Shown: piece after piece, positions 33,799 to 42,320 of the stretch
Position numbering within the stretch: the stretch's first letter is position 1
Layout of the letters: every line of letters begins with the position of its first letter
Source: Acinetobacter higginsii
GTDB lineage: Bacteria > Pseudomonadota > Gammaproteobacteria > Pseudomonadales > Moraxellaceae
Reading direction: 5' to 3'
DNA length: 64,000 bases
Assembly (NCBI RefSeq): GCF_000369525.1
Contig: NZ_KB850072.1
Location: 990,760 to 1,054,759 of the forward strand
Made by a program: the position numbers and the translations under genes
The notes under the pieces: generated by a model
Database searches by the model: none
Seen by the model: the letters and a program-made list of their open reading frames with translations, nothing else
What the model was told of the DNA's origin: nothing

Positions 33799-35196
33799 TT
33801 ATAAATTTTGTCGTTCTGTCTCTTGTTGAATGGCATGAGATAGAACCTCAAAAACTTTGGGTTGCAGTGATTGCGCCACATTAAAACGAATAAAGTTTTT
33901 GAAATTTTGGCTCTGGCTAAATGCATTTCCTGGAGCCAAAATCACGCCATTGTCTAAGCAGCGCTGTGCAATACGTGCTGTATCGAAGTGGTGTGGTAAT
34001 TCACACCATACAAATATCCCAGCAGTGGGTTTCACCCATATTTTGATTCCCTGTTTCTCAAGTTGTTTGATTGTTGCATCCATTGCTTTAGACAAACGGA
34101 CCTTTAATTCTTCTAGATATTTACGATAATTTCCATCAGTTAATGCAGCATACAAAATTTCTGAAGATAAATTACTCCCTCCAAAGCAAGTCGCGATTTT
34201 GATATCAGTTAAATCTTCAATCCATTCTGTTTTGGTTGCAATATATCCTGTACGGACTGAGCCAGATAAAGTTTTTGAAAAACTGCCGATGTGAATGACA
34301 CGAGATAAGCCATCCAAAGCTGTGAGACGAGGGGCACTATGCAATTCTAAATCTGCAAAGATATCATCTTCAATGACAATCAAATTAGATTGCTCAACCA
34401 GTTTTAACACCTGATAAGCCGTTGATGCCGTTAACACAGCACCAGTCGGGTTGTGAATGCCTGAGTTGGTAATGTAGAGGCGTGGATTGTAGTTTTCGAT
34501 TGCCTGCGAAAATGCTTCAAGATCAGGTCCAGTCGGCGTATAAGGCACACCGATGATTTGAACCTGATGAACTTTGAGTAGGGCATGAAAGTTGAAATAA
34601 CAAGGATCATCAACCAGAACCACATCATTCGGCTTGAGAAAATAACGACAAATTAAATCGATTGCCTGCGTACCTGAATCTGTCAATAAGATCTGATTTG
34701 GACGCGCTTCAATGCCTTTGCTCAAGATTCTTCTTGAAAGTAATTCTCGTAAAGGTGCTAGGCCTAAAGGTGTTGAGTAATCAGTCAAAATGCTAGCAGG
34801 AGCTTTAGATACCTTGCGAATGGCTTTGCGGATATTCTCGTGTGGCATCCAGTCATCAGGTAACCAACCACATCCTGGTTTTAAAACATCTGGCTTTGCT
34901 TCTAATGCCTGTCTAGAAATCCAGAGTGGATCAATACTGCGATCAATCTTTGGATGGATTTCAGAGATAGACAAAGGTGCAAGTGGTCCTGCAACAAAAA
35001 AGCCCGATCCTGTTTTGGCTTCAATAATCCCTTGAGAGGCAAGACGTTCATAAGCTTCAACAATGGTTGAAACAGATAAATGCAGCAAGCCAGCTAAAGC
35101 GCGAACTGAAGGTAGACGTGAACCTGGCAGCAATGAACGGGTCTTGATTTGTTCCTGAATGTGCTGGATCACGAAATCAATTTTTGTACTTTTCAT
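33799..35196 (-). CDS. MocR-type regulator (GntR DNA-binding domain plus aminotransferase-like domain)
   Basis: A 465-residue two-domain protein. An N-terminal GntR winged helix covers about 1-70 (RSLLPGSRLPSVRALAGLLH). A fold-type I aminotransferase-like domain follows, with the PLP lysine in HIGSFSKTLSGSVRTGY near residue 310. MocR regulators use PLP to sense amino acids or vitamins. It diverges from an EamA transporter with symmetric repeats between the genes, so it most likely controls that transporter and itself. Confidence 0.9.
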   Translation of the reverse strand: MKSTKIDFVIQHIQEQIKTRSLLPGSRLPSVRALAGLLHLSVSTIVEAYERLASQGIIEAKTGSGFFVAGPLAPLSISEIHPKIDRSIDPLWISRQALEAKPDVLKPGCGWLPDDWMPHENIRKAIRKVSKAPASILTDYSTPLGLAPLRELLSRRILSKGIEARPNQILLTDSGTQAIDLICRYFLKPNDVVLVDDPCYFNFHALLKVHQVQIIGVPYTPTGPDLEAFSQAIENYNPRLYITNSGIHNPTGAVLTASTAYQVLKLVEQSNLIVIEDDIFADLELHSAPRLTALDGLSRVIHIGSFSKTLSGSVRTGYIATKTEWIEDLTDIKIATCFGGSNLSSEILYAALTDGNYRKYLEELKVRLSKAMDATIKQLEKQGIKIWVKPTAGIFVWCELPHHFDTARIAQRCLDNGVILAPGNAFSQSQNFKNFIRFNVAQSLQPKVFEVLSHAIQQETERQNL

Positions 35197-35211
35197 CTCG
35201 ATCTATCTTTA

Positions 35212-35288
35212 AACTGTATGGGTTAGTAAGCCAATACAGTTATTTGAAATTGTACTGTACTGTGTATGGTGCTTAAACCATAGCACAG
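35212..35288. promoter_or_regulatory. Candidate MocR operators between the MocR and EamA genes
   Basis: Two symmetric sites share CTGT and ATGG elements. AACTGTAT (35212-35219) pairs with ATACAGTT (35234-35241). CTGTG-T-ATGGT (35260-35270) mirrors ACCAT-AG-CACAG (35277-35288). MocR proteins often bind such paired repeats in divergent promoters. Confidence 0.5.
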
Positions 35289-35321
35289 TTTAAATTCTTC
35301 ATATAGATTTGGAGAATTTAA

Positions 35322-36185
35322 ATGAAAACTTTCAGTAGTGGTTGGATGAATGGTCTAATCGGTGTGATTATTTTTGCCGGTTCACTACCAGCCACACGCG
35401 TTGCGGTTATGGATTTTAGCCCTACCTTTTTAACTGCTGCTCGTGCCGCAATCGCGGGGCTTCTTGGTTTGGCCTTGCTTTTATTATCACGTCAGCAATT
35501 ACCAACACGAAAAGATTGGTTGCCATTATTTTATGTTGCGATTGGGGTTGTAGTTGGCTTTCCGTTATTTACAGCATTGGCACTTCAATATGTCAGTGCT
35601 GCGCACACCATTGTCTTTGTAGGCTTATTGCCTTTAGCGACTGCTATTTTTGGTGTGCTACGAGGTGGAGAAAGACCGAATTTCGTATTTTGGTTATTCG
35701 CAGTTTTAGGTGCTTCACTGGTTTTTGGGTATATGTTAGTCCAAACAGGGAGTTGGGCCTTTAACTATGGTGATATTTTCATGTTATTGGCAATTATATT
35801 CTGTGGTTTTGGTTATGCCGAAGGCGGAAAACTCTCTAAACATTTGGGAGGGTGGCAGGTGATTTGCTGGGCATTGATTATTACATTGCCGATCATGCTG
35901 CTCATTTCATATCTCTATATGCCTATGAGCTTTGATCAAATTTCAACATCGGCAAAACTTGGTCTGGCCTATGTGTCTTTATTTAGTATGCTGATTGGTT
36001 TTTTCTTTTGGTATAAGGGCTTGGCACAAGGTGGGATTGCAACTGTTGGGCAACTCCAGCTGTTGCAACCGATCTTTGGTTTGGCGATTGCCGCAGTCTT
36101 ATTACATGAACAAGTAAGTCCTGCCATGTTTGGCGTCACGATTGCAGTAATTGCCTGTGTTGCTTGTGCCAAGAAATTTGCGTAA
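35322..36185 (+). CDS. EamA/DMT-superfamily transporter
   Basis: A 287-residue inner-membrane protein with about ten hydrophobic segments in two EamA repeats. GVIIFAGSLPATRVAVMDFS starts the first, and GYAEGGKLSKHLGGW opens the second half. Members export amino acids or other small metabolites. A GGAG precedes the ATG. Divergence from a MocR regulator suggests control by an amino-acid or PLP-linked signal. Confidence 0.87.
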   Translation: MKTFSSGWMNGLIGVIIFAGSLPATRVAVMDFSPTFLTAARAAIAGLLGLALLLLSRQQLPTRKDWLPLFYVAIGVVVGFPLFTALALQYVSAAHTIVFVGLLPLATAIFGVLRGGERPNFVFWLFAVLGASLVFGYMLVQTGSWAFNYGDIFMLLAIIFCGFGYAEGGKLSKHLGGWQVICWALIITLPIMLLISYLYMPMSFDQISTSAKLGLAYVSLFSMLIGFFFWYKGLAQGGIATVGQLQLLQPIFGLAIAAVLLHEQVSPAMFGVTIAVIACVACAKKFA

Positions 36186-36193
36186 ATAAAAAA

Positions 36194-36505
36194 TTATAAA
36201 CAATTTGCAGGTTTAGGTACGCCAGCTAAACGACTTAAATGTCGAGCGACTAAACCTGTATTAAATTTCTGCTGCAATGTTGCATTATCAATTTCAGGGC
36301 TAACGGTTTTCATTAAAAACTTAATCAATGGGCGTGTTGCTGGTGAATGTCCAAACTGTTGGTAAAACTGGCGGACAGCATGCAGAATTTCAAAATGCCA
36401 ATCTGTTAACTGTAAATCTAGAGACTTCGCTAATTCTTGTGCAACGTCTTGATTCCAAATGGTGTAATCAACTAAATGGCCGTCTTGGTCTAACTCTAAC
36501 TGCAT
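36194..36505 (-). CDS. tusE: Sulfurtransferase TusE (DsrC family)
   Basis: A 103-residue DsrC/TusE protein. The conserved C-terminal cysteine is the penultimate residue in VPKPANCL. TusE receives sulfur from TusBCD and passes it to MnmA for 2-thiolation of tRNA wobble uridine. MQLELDQDGHLVDY is the standard family start; the longer frame upstream would overlap tusB and is unlikely. It is the last gene of tusD-tusC-tusB-tusE. Confidence 0.88.
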   Translation of the reverse strand: MQLELDQDGHLVDYTIWNQDVAQELAKSLDLQLTDWHFEILHAVRQFYQQFGHSPATRPLIKFLMKTVSPEIDNATLQQKFNTGLVARHLSRLAGVPKPANCL

Positions 36506-36543
36506 AAAATAGCCTAACAAATTTAAAATGAATTGAAGATGTC

Positions 36544-36819
36544 TTATTTCAAAGAAACGCAACGTTTGAATTTTAGAGTCAAATCCGCAAATTGTGCATA
36601 ATCGATTGCTTGAATCCGAGATTTAATTTCATCATCAAGTAAATTGTGCTCGTTTGTTAAACAATAAATGTTGTAATAAGTTGCTGTAATCGCGCTAGGT
36701 ATTTGAATTGCTGCATTACCCATAATCACAATATAGTCATCAGATTGTGCCATTTTAATTAAATCCGACCAAATTTGATCAGCATTAGATTGCATGAGGA
36801 ACAGTGTTGTTGCTTGCAT
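36544..36819 (-). CDS. tusB: Sulfur relay protein TusB (DsrH family)
   Basis: A 91-residue protein with the DsrH-like opening ATTLFLMQSNADQIWSDLIK and DDYIVIMGNAAIQI. Sequence similarity within TusB is low and the call leans on size and position. It lies 9 bases after tusC and before tusE. With TusC and TusD it forms the sulfur-relay hexamer. Confidence 0.8.
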   Translation of the reverse strand: MQATTLFLMQSNADQIWSDLIKMAQSDDYIVIMGNAAIQIPSAITATYYNIYCLTNEHNLLDDEIKSRIQAIDYAQFADLTLKFKRCVSLK

Positions 36820-36828
36820 GGAGTGGCC

Positions 36829-37179
36829 TTACCAGTACATTATATGATCAAATGATTGAATAAATTCAGGACAGAGATCAACAAATTCAATTTCCTGTTC
36901 TGTATTTTTAACAGCGTTAAGTTCTTGATTTTTTGACTCAATTAAAATTGGGGTTAAATCATAGAACTCAAAACTTTCAACCAAGTTAGATGCAATTTTA
37001 AACTCGTGTAAAAGTTGATCAAATTCTAATTTATTATCCAATAAGTTAATTGCTGCACATTTTAATAATACTTTGACAGAAATACCAAAGGTTGCTAAAA
37101 CCATAGTAGCGGACAAGCTTTCATTGATTTGCAAACTTGTTAAGTTAGGTTGAGTTAGAATGACGAGTACAGATTTCAC
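36829..37179 (-). CDS. tusC: Sulfur relay protein TusC (DsrF family)
   Basis: A 116-residue DsrE/F-fold protein starting with GTG (MKSVLVILTQPNLTSLQINE). ATMVLATFGISVKVLLKCAA matches the DsrF core. It follows tusD after 43 bases. The start is supported by AGGT about 9 bases upstream. Confidence 0.82.
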   Translation of the reverse strand: MKSVLVILTQPNLTSLQINESLSATMVLATFGISVKVLLKCAAINLLDNKLEFDQLLHEFKIASNLVESFEFYDLTPILIESKNQELNAVKNTEQEIEFVDLCPEFIQSFDHIMYW

Positions 37180-37222
37180 ACAATTTACCTTTTCAAAGCA
37201 ACACGCTAGTAAAGAACTTTAA

Positions 37223-37591
37223 TTAAAATTGAATTAAACGAGAACAGCTTTGTACTGCGTCAGCAAGTTCTCCGAGGCCTACAAGTTCAAAGCCATTGGC
37301 TAAGTTGTGATGTTGAAGTGAATGACGTTTTGCATTGTCCGCATCAGTGATACCCCGAGCAAGGGCAGCACTGACACAGACAGGGAGTCGGATGCCAAGC
37401 TTTTGCCATTCTTGTTTTAAGTTGCGTTGATCATCGGGAAACCACTGTAAGTCATTCGCAACCTGAACACCATCTTGGTAAAAGAAGACACGAACTTCTT
37501 CATCCTTATTTTGAAGCGCTTGAGCTAGACCAAAAGCATGCCAAGCCATAATCGACGTAGGAGAGGAAGTAATTAGCAATAGTGTGCTCAT
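37223..37591 (-). CDS. tusD: Sulfurtransferase TusD (DsrE family)
   Basis: A 122-residue DsrE-fold protein with VRVFFYQDGVQVAN and the active cysteine C72 in LPVCVSAALARGI, equivalent to the TusD catalytic cysteine that accepts sulfur from TusA. It is the first gene of the tusDCBE operon and diverges from the epimerase-like gene. Confidence 0.9.
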   Translation of the reverse strand: MSTLLLITSSPTSIMAWHAFGLAQALQNKDEEVRVFFYQDGVQVANDLQWFPDDQRNLKQEWQKLGIRLPVCVSAALARGITDADNAKRHSLQHHNLANGFELVGLGELADAVQSCSRLIQF

Positions 37592-37658
37592 GGAATATTC
37601 ACTATGGTCATAATTGGCAAAAAAATGATGGACAGATATAAAGGAAGGTAAGTATACA

Positions 37659-38666
37659 ATGATTTTGCTGACAGGTGGTTTAGGCTTTATTGGTTCACAT
37701 ATTGCTTTGAGCCTTTTGGCTCACGGGCAAGAAATCGTCATTGTGGATAATTTAGCCAATTCGACCTTACAAACTTTAGAACGTTTAGAATATATCTCAG
37801 GAATGTATATTCCATTTGCGAAACTTGATGTTCGAAATACACCTGCACTTAATAAAGTTTTTGAACAATATTCCATCGACACTGTGATTCATACTGCCAG
37901 TTTTAAATCATTAGAAGAATCCACTTTAAAACCTCTTGAATATTATAATGACAATGTTAGCAGCATTATGAGCCTGTTAAGAGCCATGCAACGCATGGGG
38001 GTGAGACAGTTAATCAATTTGTCCAGTCTGGCGGTTTATGGGCAATCAAGTACTGAGCTTAAGGAAGAGACTGAATTTAATTATAAATATTCGAACCCTT
38101 ATGTTCGATCTCAGCAAATGGTTGAAGATATTATTGCAGATACTTATCGTGTCGATCCCGAGTGGAGGATTGTAAATCTGAGGTTGTCCAATATTGTTGG
38201 TGCATTTGAGCATGGTGTGTTAGGTGAGTTTGTCACTCAGTTGCCTAAGAATATCGTGCCATTAGCTTTACAAGTTGCTGCTATGCAGCGTGAATGTATT
38301 GAATTGCAGAATCAGGCCGCAACTACTGATGGAACTGTTGAGAGAAGCTTTCTGCATGTTTTAGATGCATGTGATGCCATTTTAATGACTCTAAATTGGT
38401 TAAGTACGCAGAACAACTCTATGGAGTCATTCAACATCGCACATTCACAACTGACCTCAATTCAAAACTTATTAAATGAAATTGAGAAAGTGACTCAGGC
38501 GAAAGTGCATGTTCAGCCCGCAGTATTTCAGCATGATGAGATTGCACAATTAGGTGCAATAATTGATAAGGCAGGGAAGATTCTTAACTGGTCACCAAAA
38601 CGACCTTTAGCACAGATGATTGAAGATGAATGGCGCTTTTATCTGAATACCTTAAAAGGCAATTAG
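37659..38666 (+). CDS. GalE-like extended SDR protein lacking the catalytic lysine
   Basis: A 335-residue extended short-chain dehydrogenase with the NAD motif TGGLGFIGSHIALSLL, VDNLANSTLQTLERLE and LSSLAVYG as in UDP-glucose 4-epimerase. The catalytic Y-x3-K is read as Y148-V-R-S-Q152, so the lysine is replaced by glutamine. C-terminal sequence is GalE-like in layout but shorter in motifs. It may be a non-epimerase NAD-binding protein or use a changed mechanism. It diverges from tusD; no sugar genes are nearby. Confidence 0.75.
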   Translation: MILLTGGLGFIGSHIALSLLAHGQEIVIVDNLANSTLQTLERLEYISGMYIPFAKLDVRNTPALNKVFEQYSIDTVIHTASFKSLEESTLKPLEYYNDNVSSIMSLLRAMQRMGVRQLINLSSLAVYGQSSTELKEETEFNYKYSNPYVRSQQMVEDIIADTYRVDPEWRIVNLRLSNIVGAFEHGVLGEFVTQLPKNIVPLALQVAAMQRECIELQNQAATTDGTVERSFLHVLDACDAILMTLNWLSTQNNSMESFNIAHSQLTSIQNLLNEIEKVTQAKVHVQPAVFQHDEIAQLGAIIDKAGKILNWSPKRPLAQMIEDEWRFYLNTLKGN

Positions 38667-38781
38667 GATAATGATTCTTATTTACAATTTTATCTGCTTT
38701 GATTAGGATAACGGCAACTAGCCAAAGCATCACTTTGCTTCAGCCCGTGAGAACTTTAACCAAATAGAGTAGAGGTTGTTT

Positions 38782-40176
38782 ATGCAAATGCGAATTGAAC
38801 ACGACACAATGGGTGACATTGAGGTCCCGAATGAAGCCTTATGGGGTGCGCAAACGCAACGAAGTTTACAAAACTTTAAGATTGGTCAAGAACGCTTGCC
38901 ACGTGCCATGATTCGAGCAATGGGTTTGGTGAAAAAAGCTGCTGCCATTACTAATGCTGAATTAAAACAACTTCCTGAAGATTTAAGCCAATATATCGTT
39001 GGTGCTGCTGAAGAGGTAATTGCTGGACAATGGGATGCACAATTTCCATTGGTGGTTTGGCAAACTGGTTCAGGTACGCAAAGCAATATGAACTGTAATG
39101 AAGTGATTGCCAATATTGCCAATCAGAAATTAGGTCAAGTATTGGGTGCACAAAAACCAGTTCATCCGAATGATCATGTCAATCGCGCACAATCAACCAA
39201 TGACTCATTCCCAACTGCAATCCATGTGGCTGCAAGTATTCAAATTAATGAATTACTCATTCCAGCCGTTGCGAAGCTAAAAGATACATTACAGCGTAAG
39301 TCAGAAGAATTTGATGATATTGTCAAAATTGGCCGTACCCATTTACAAGATGCGACACCTTTGACTTTGGGCCAAGAATTTAGTGGTTATGTTTCACAAT
39401 TAGAGCATGGCTTGAAGCGTTTACAGCAAGCACTGTCTGGTTTATATGAATTGCCTTTGGGTGGGACAGCGGTTGGTACTGGATTAAATGCACATCCAGA
39501 TTATGCGGTTAAAGCAGCGGAGCAATTAGCTGAATTAACAGGTCTGCCATTCGTGACTGCACCGAATAAATTTGAAGCATTGGCTGGTCGGGATGCTGCT
39601 GTGTTTACATCAGGCGCATTAAAAACACTTGCTGCAAGCTTAAATAAAATTGCCAACGATATTCGTTGGTTGGCAAGTGGTCCACGCTGTGGATTCGGTG
39701 AAATACGTATTCCGGAAAATGAACCTGGTTCAAGCATCATGCCAGGTAAAGTTAATCCGACTCAAAGCGAAGCGATGACCATGGTTGTTGCTCAAGTTTT
39801 AGGGAATGACACCACAATTAATATAGCGGGTGCTTCAGGTAACTTTGAGCTCAATGTATTTATGCCCGTGATTGCTTATAACTTACTGCAATCGATTCAG
39901 TTGTTGGGTGATGCTTGCAATAGCTTTAACGATCATTGTGCGGTAGGCATTGAGCCAAATCGTGAGAAAATTGATTACTTCTTGCATAACTCATTGATGT
40001 TGGTCACTGCATTGAATCCTGTGATTGGCTATGAAAACTCTGCCAAAGTTGCGAAAACGGCTTATAAGGAAAATAAAACCTTAAAGCAAGTCGCGGTTGA
40101 ACTTGGTTTAGTGACTGCTGAACAATTTGATGAGGTGGTGAAACCTGAAAATATGGTGTCACCGAATAGTAAGTAA
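38782..40176 (+). CDS. fumC: Class II fumarate hydratase
   Basis: A 464-residue iron-independent fumarase interconverting fumarate and malate. It has [31 protein letters not shown] and the fumarase/aspartase signature [11 protein letters not shown]. Length and motifs match FumC throughout. AGAGG precedes the ATG by 6 bases. A strong terminator follows 16 bases after the stop, so it is a single-gene unit. Confidence 0.95.
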   Translation: MQMRIEHDTMGDIEVPNEALWGAQTQRSLQNFKIGQERLPRAMIRAMGLVKKAAAITNAELKQLPEDLSQYIVGAAEEVIAGQWDAQFPLVVWQTGSGTQSNMNCNEVIANIANQKLGQVLGAQKPVHPNDHVNRAQSTNDSFPTAIHVAASIQINELLIPAVAKLKDTLQRKSEEFDDIVKIGRTHLQDATPLTLGQEFSGYVSQLEHGLKRLQQALSGLYELPLGGTAVGTGLNAHPDYAVKAAEQLAELTGLPFVTAPNKFEALAGRDAAVFTSGALKTLAASLNKIANDIRWLASGPRCGFGEIRIPENEPGSSIMPGKVNPTQSEAMTMVVAQVLGNDTTINIAGASGNFELNVFMPVIAYNLLQSIQLLGDACNSFNDHCAVGIEPNREKIDYFLHNSLMLVTALNPVIGYENSAKVAKTAYKENKTLKQVAVELGLVTAEQFDEVVKPENMVSPNSK

Positions 40177-40192
40177 GCTTGATTCCTGAATA

Positions 40193-40221
40193 AGAAATCC
40201 CTCTTTAATAGAGGGATTTCT
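40193..40221 (+). terminator. Intrinsic terminator of fumC
   Basis: AGAAATCCCTCT and AGAGGGATTTCT form a perfect 12-base-pair stem around TTAAT, followed by TT and A/T-rich sequence. The stem is nearly symmetric and could also stop transcripts from the opposite strand. Confidence 0.8.
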
Positions 40222-40254
40222 TTATAAAATAGAGATATCAAGTACTATAGTTGG

Positions 40255-40908
40255 TCAGGCTCTATGATGTGTATAAATAAGGAAATCCAAATACTGATAC
40301 CAGCGACTAAATGCTTTAAAGACTTGTTTTATGGATTGAGTTGCAATTTCACTTTCATATGTTGAGAAGGTTAGCTGATCTATAATTTTTTCTTCAGCTC
40401 CAATGGTATGACCTGTTTCTTTATGATAATGGATGTCTCCACAATAACTTAACTGGTAATTAGAATGTTGGGTGATATCTCTCAATTTTGAAAAGATGAT
40501 ATGACCTGTAATCTCGATTGCTTCGATAATTGCAAGTCGAATATTGGCTGGTTGGTTGTGAACTAAATGGACTAACTCGAAAAAAAGGATTTGGTTTTCT
40601 TCATTTTCTTTTGACCATAATTTTTTTAAAGTTGTCGTAAATTTTTCAGGAAGATCATAGCTTAGTTTTTCTAAATCATGCAAATACCAAATCCAATGTT
40701 CGGCATCTTCTGCTGCATGTATGTTTACGAGATTTTCCAATTCATTTGTTGGCGCTTTAAATGGCAATACATATTTATTAAAGTCACCAAAATTCATAAC
40801 GAAATGGGCGATAAAAGGTAGAAATACAAGTTTATTTTTTAATGAAATGGATGTGCTGTCTAATGTATCTAATAGTTTTGATTTATCTAAGACTATACGT
40901 TCAGACAT
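40255..40908 (-). CDS. Hypothetical protein with heme-oxygenase-like metal-ligand pattern
   Basis: A 217-residue, mostly helical protein I cannot name. Potential metal ligands cluster in helical segments: IHAAEDAEHW (H64, E67, D68, H71), IEITGH (E132, H136) and CGDIHYHKETGH (D158, H160, H162, E164, H167). This layout resembles heme-oxygenase-like diiron oxidases, but the assignment is by pattern only. MSERIVLDK is taken as the start; an in-frame GTG eight codons earlier is possible. AT-rich and without functional neighbours. Confidence 0.6.
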   Translation of the reverse strand: MSERIVLDKSKLLDTLDSTSISLKNKLVFLPFIAHFVMNFGDFNKYVLPFKAPTNELENLVNIHAAEDAEHWIWYLHDLEKLSYDLPEKFTTTLKKLWSKENEENQILFFELVHLVHNQPANIRLAIIEAIEITGHIIFSKLRDITQHSNYQLSYCGDIHYHKETGHTIGAEEKIIDQLTFSTYESEIATQSIKQVFKAFSRWYQYLDFLIYTHHRA

Positions 40909-40948
40909 TATCAATTCTTTGATCTTAATCACTTTGATTAACTCCTAC

Positions 40949-41011
40949 AAAGCCTATTCAGAACGGACATAAGGTAATCAGTAAATGATGTCCGTTGTTT
41001 TAAAGCCTATT
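40949..41011. repeat. Inverted repeat flanked by 10-base direct repeats
   Basis: AACGGACAT (40962-40970) mirrors ATGTCCGTT (40988-40996). The direct repeat AAAGCCTATT flanks it at 40949-40958 and 41002-41011. The layout is like a very small mobile-element footprint. It lies in the 40909-41423 gap, where I see no gene. Confidence 0.5.
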
Positions 41012-41071
41012 GAATTAATAGATATTTCACATGTTTTTTTATCTTCAAAAAGCTGTGAAATGAGTAATTTT

Positions 41072-41094
41072 GAACTGACCTGCATGGTCAGTTC
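41072..41094. terminator. Nine-base-pair hairpin in the 40.9-41.4 kb gap
   Basis: GAACTGACC and GGTCAGTTC pair perfectly around TGCAT, followed by TATTATT. It is terminator-like, but no upstream plus-strand gene is seen close by. Confidence 0.45.
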
Positions 41095-41423
41095 TATTAT
41101 TCCAAAGGTAGAGAACGGATAGCAAACTTTTATGTATCTGCTACACGATGATGATGTAAATAATTATTCTCCATGATGTGGTAGGCAGTTGGTTAAGGTC
41201 AAAGATCTCTCTTTGACTATGTTTTATGCTTGAGATTATGATTTTGTAGGAGCTACTTAATGTGTAGAGGAAAGTCTTTAGAGCGAAACTAACATTGAAT
41301 AAATTGTCATAATTGTTAGAATGATCATCTCCTTCTGTTTTTATCTTTTTTGTTTTGCCAAAACTGTGCAGAGCTGAAATTAACTTTATATAAAACAGTA
41401 TTTTACCTTAGGATTTTTTTTTG

Positions 41424-41915
41424 ATGCTCTCTATCTATTTAACAGATACCCAAACCAACATCCAATTTTCTGATCTTCCGAATGAAAATCCTGTTAAGTT
41501 TCTGTTGAATTTAAAGAAAATCTTTCCTAGCACTGCAGATTTATTATTGCCCGTACTACCTGAAGACAGTAATTTAGACAATGTGACATGGGAAGCAACA
41601 TCAAAAGACTTTGAGACTTTTAAAAAATTATTGGAAGGCTGGGGCATTATCGAGCTACGTTTAAGTGCGATCACCACCTATAAAGACAAAAACTTTGCCA
41701 ATGAACTGGTAAAAAAAGCGCAAGTTAGACGTAAGCAAATAACCCAAAGTCAGCCGCAATTATCACTCATTGCTTTGGATTATGTGTTGATGCATGAAAT
41801 TCATGCGCTGATTGATGCTGAACTAGTCATGATTGGGGAGAAATTCTATTTACCAACGTTACGCGAACTCTGGAAAGGTCAGTTCCCAGAACAAATTTTG
41901 CAATGTAAATTTTAA
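41424..41915 (+). CDS. Hypothetical protein
   Basis: A 163-residue soluble protein (MLSIYLTDTQTNIQFSDLPN) that I do not recognise. No signal peptide, membrane span or metal motif is visible. The C-terminal half is mixed helix and strand, ending LPTLRELWKGQFPEQILQCK. It starts at an ATG 10 or more bases after AGGA and ends just before a strong terminator, so it is probably a real single-gene unit. Confidence 0.65.
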   Translation: MLSIYLTDTQTNIQFSDLPNENPVKFLLNLKKIFPSTADLLLPVLPEDSNLDNVTWEATSKDFETFKKLLEGWGIIELRLSAITTYKDKNFANELVKKAQVRRKQITQSQPQLSLIALDYVLMHEIHALIDAELVMIGEKFYLPTLRELWKGQFPEQILQCKF

Positions 41916-41921
41916 TATTTG

Positions 41922-41947
41922 AAAGCAGACTTAGAGTCTGCTTTTTT
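41922..41947 (+). terminator. Intrinsic terminator after the 163-residue hypothetical gene
   Basis: AAAGCAGACT and AGTCTGCTTT form a 10-base-pair stem with loop TAG, followed by a T-run. Confidence 0.85.
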
Positions 41948-42023
41948 ATGGCTTAAGTAACTTGAAATAGAACACTTCTTCGCCTACAAACAATTACAAG
42001 AATTTAGTGTCGGTATTTTTAGG

Positions 42024-42038
42024 CGGCATATATATTGC
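42024..42038 (+). promoter_or_regulatory. Sigma-54-like element before the glycine riboswitch
   Basis: CGGCAT-ATATA-TTGC keeps the GG and GC dinucleotides at the correct ten-base spacing but differs from TGGCAC at two positions. It would start transcription near 42050, just before the riboswitch. A sigma-70 promoter using the TATAAA at about 42046 is the alternative. Confidence 0.35.
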
Positions 42039-42060
42039 TTATAAGGATATAAATATTATT

Positions 42061-42280
42061 GCGGGAGAGAAGTTCTTCAATGAACTCGCCGAAGGAGCAA
42101 CGACCCCGGAAACTCTCAGGCAGAAGGACTGTAATAATAGAAATACAATCTGGAGAGCAGTGCTCAACTTGTAGAAATTAACAACTTTTTTCTTCTATGA
42201 TAAACACTCACCGAAGGGGAAGGCTTAATGATTAATTGGTAATCATCTGCCAAAACTCTCAGGTACCATGACAGATGGGG
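42061..42280 (+). promoter_or_regulatory. Tandem glycine riboswitch
   Basis: Two aptamers are visible. The first runs from GCGGGAGAG through CGCCGAAGGAGCAA and AAACTCTCAGGCA to CTGGAGAGC. The second has CACCGAAGGGG and AAACTCTCAGGTA, ending ACAGATGGGG. These paired CCGAAGG and CTCTCAGG blocks are diagnostic of the cooperative glycine riboswitch. Downstream, AGAAATG (42291-42297) and CATTTCT (42303-42309) form a hairpin directly before AGGAG of the next gene, a likely translational expression platform. It controls the DadA-like gene. Confidence 0.93.
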
Positions 42281-42320
42281 CTATGCATTAAGAAATGTTA
42301 TGCATTTCTAGGAGTTTGCT

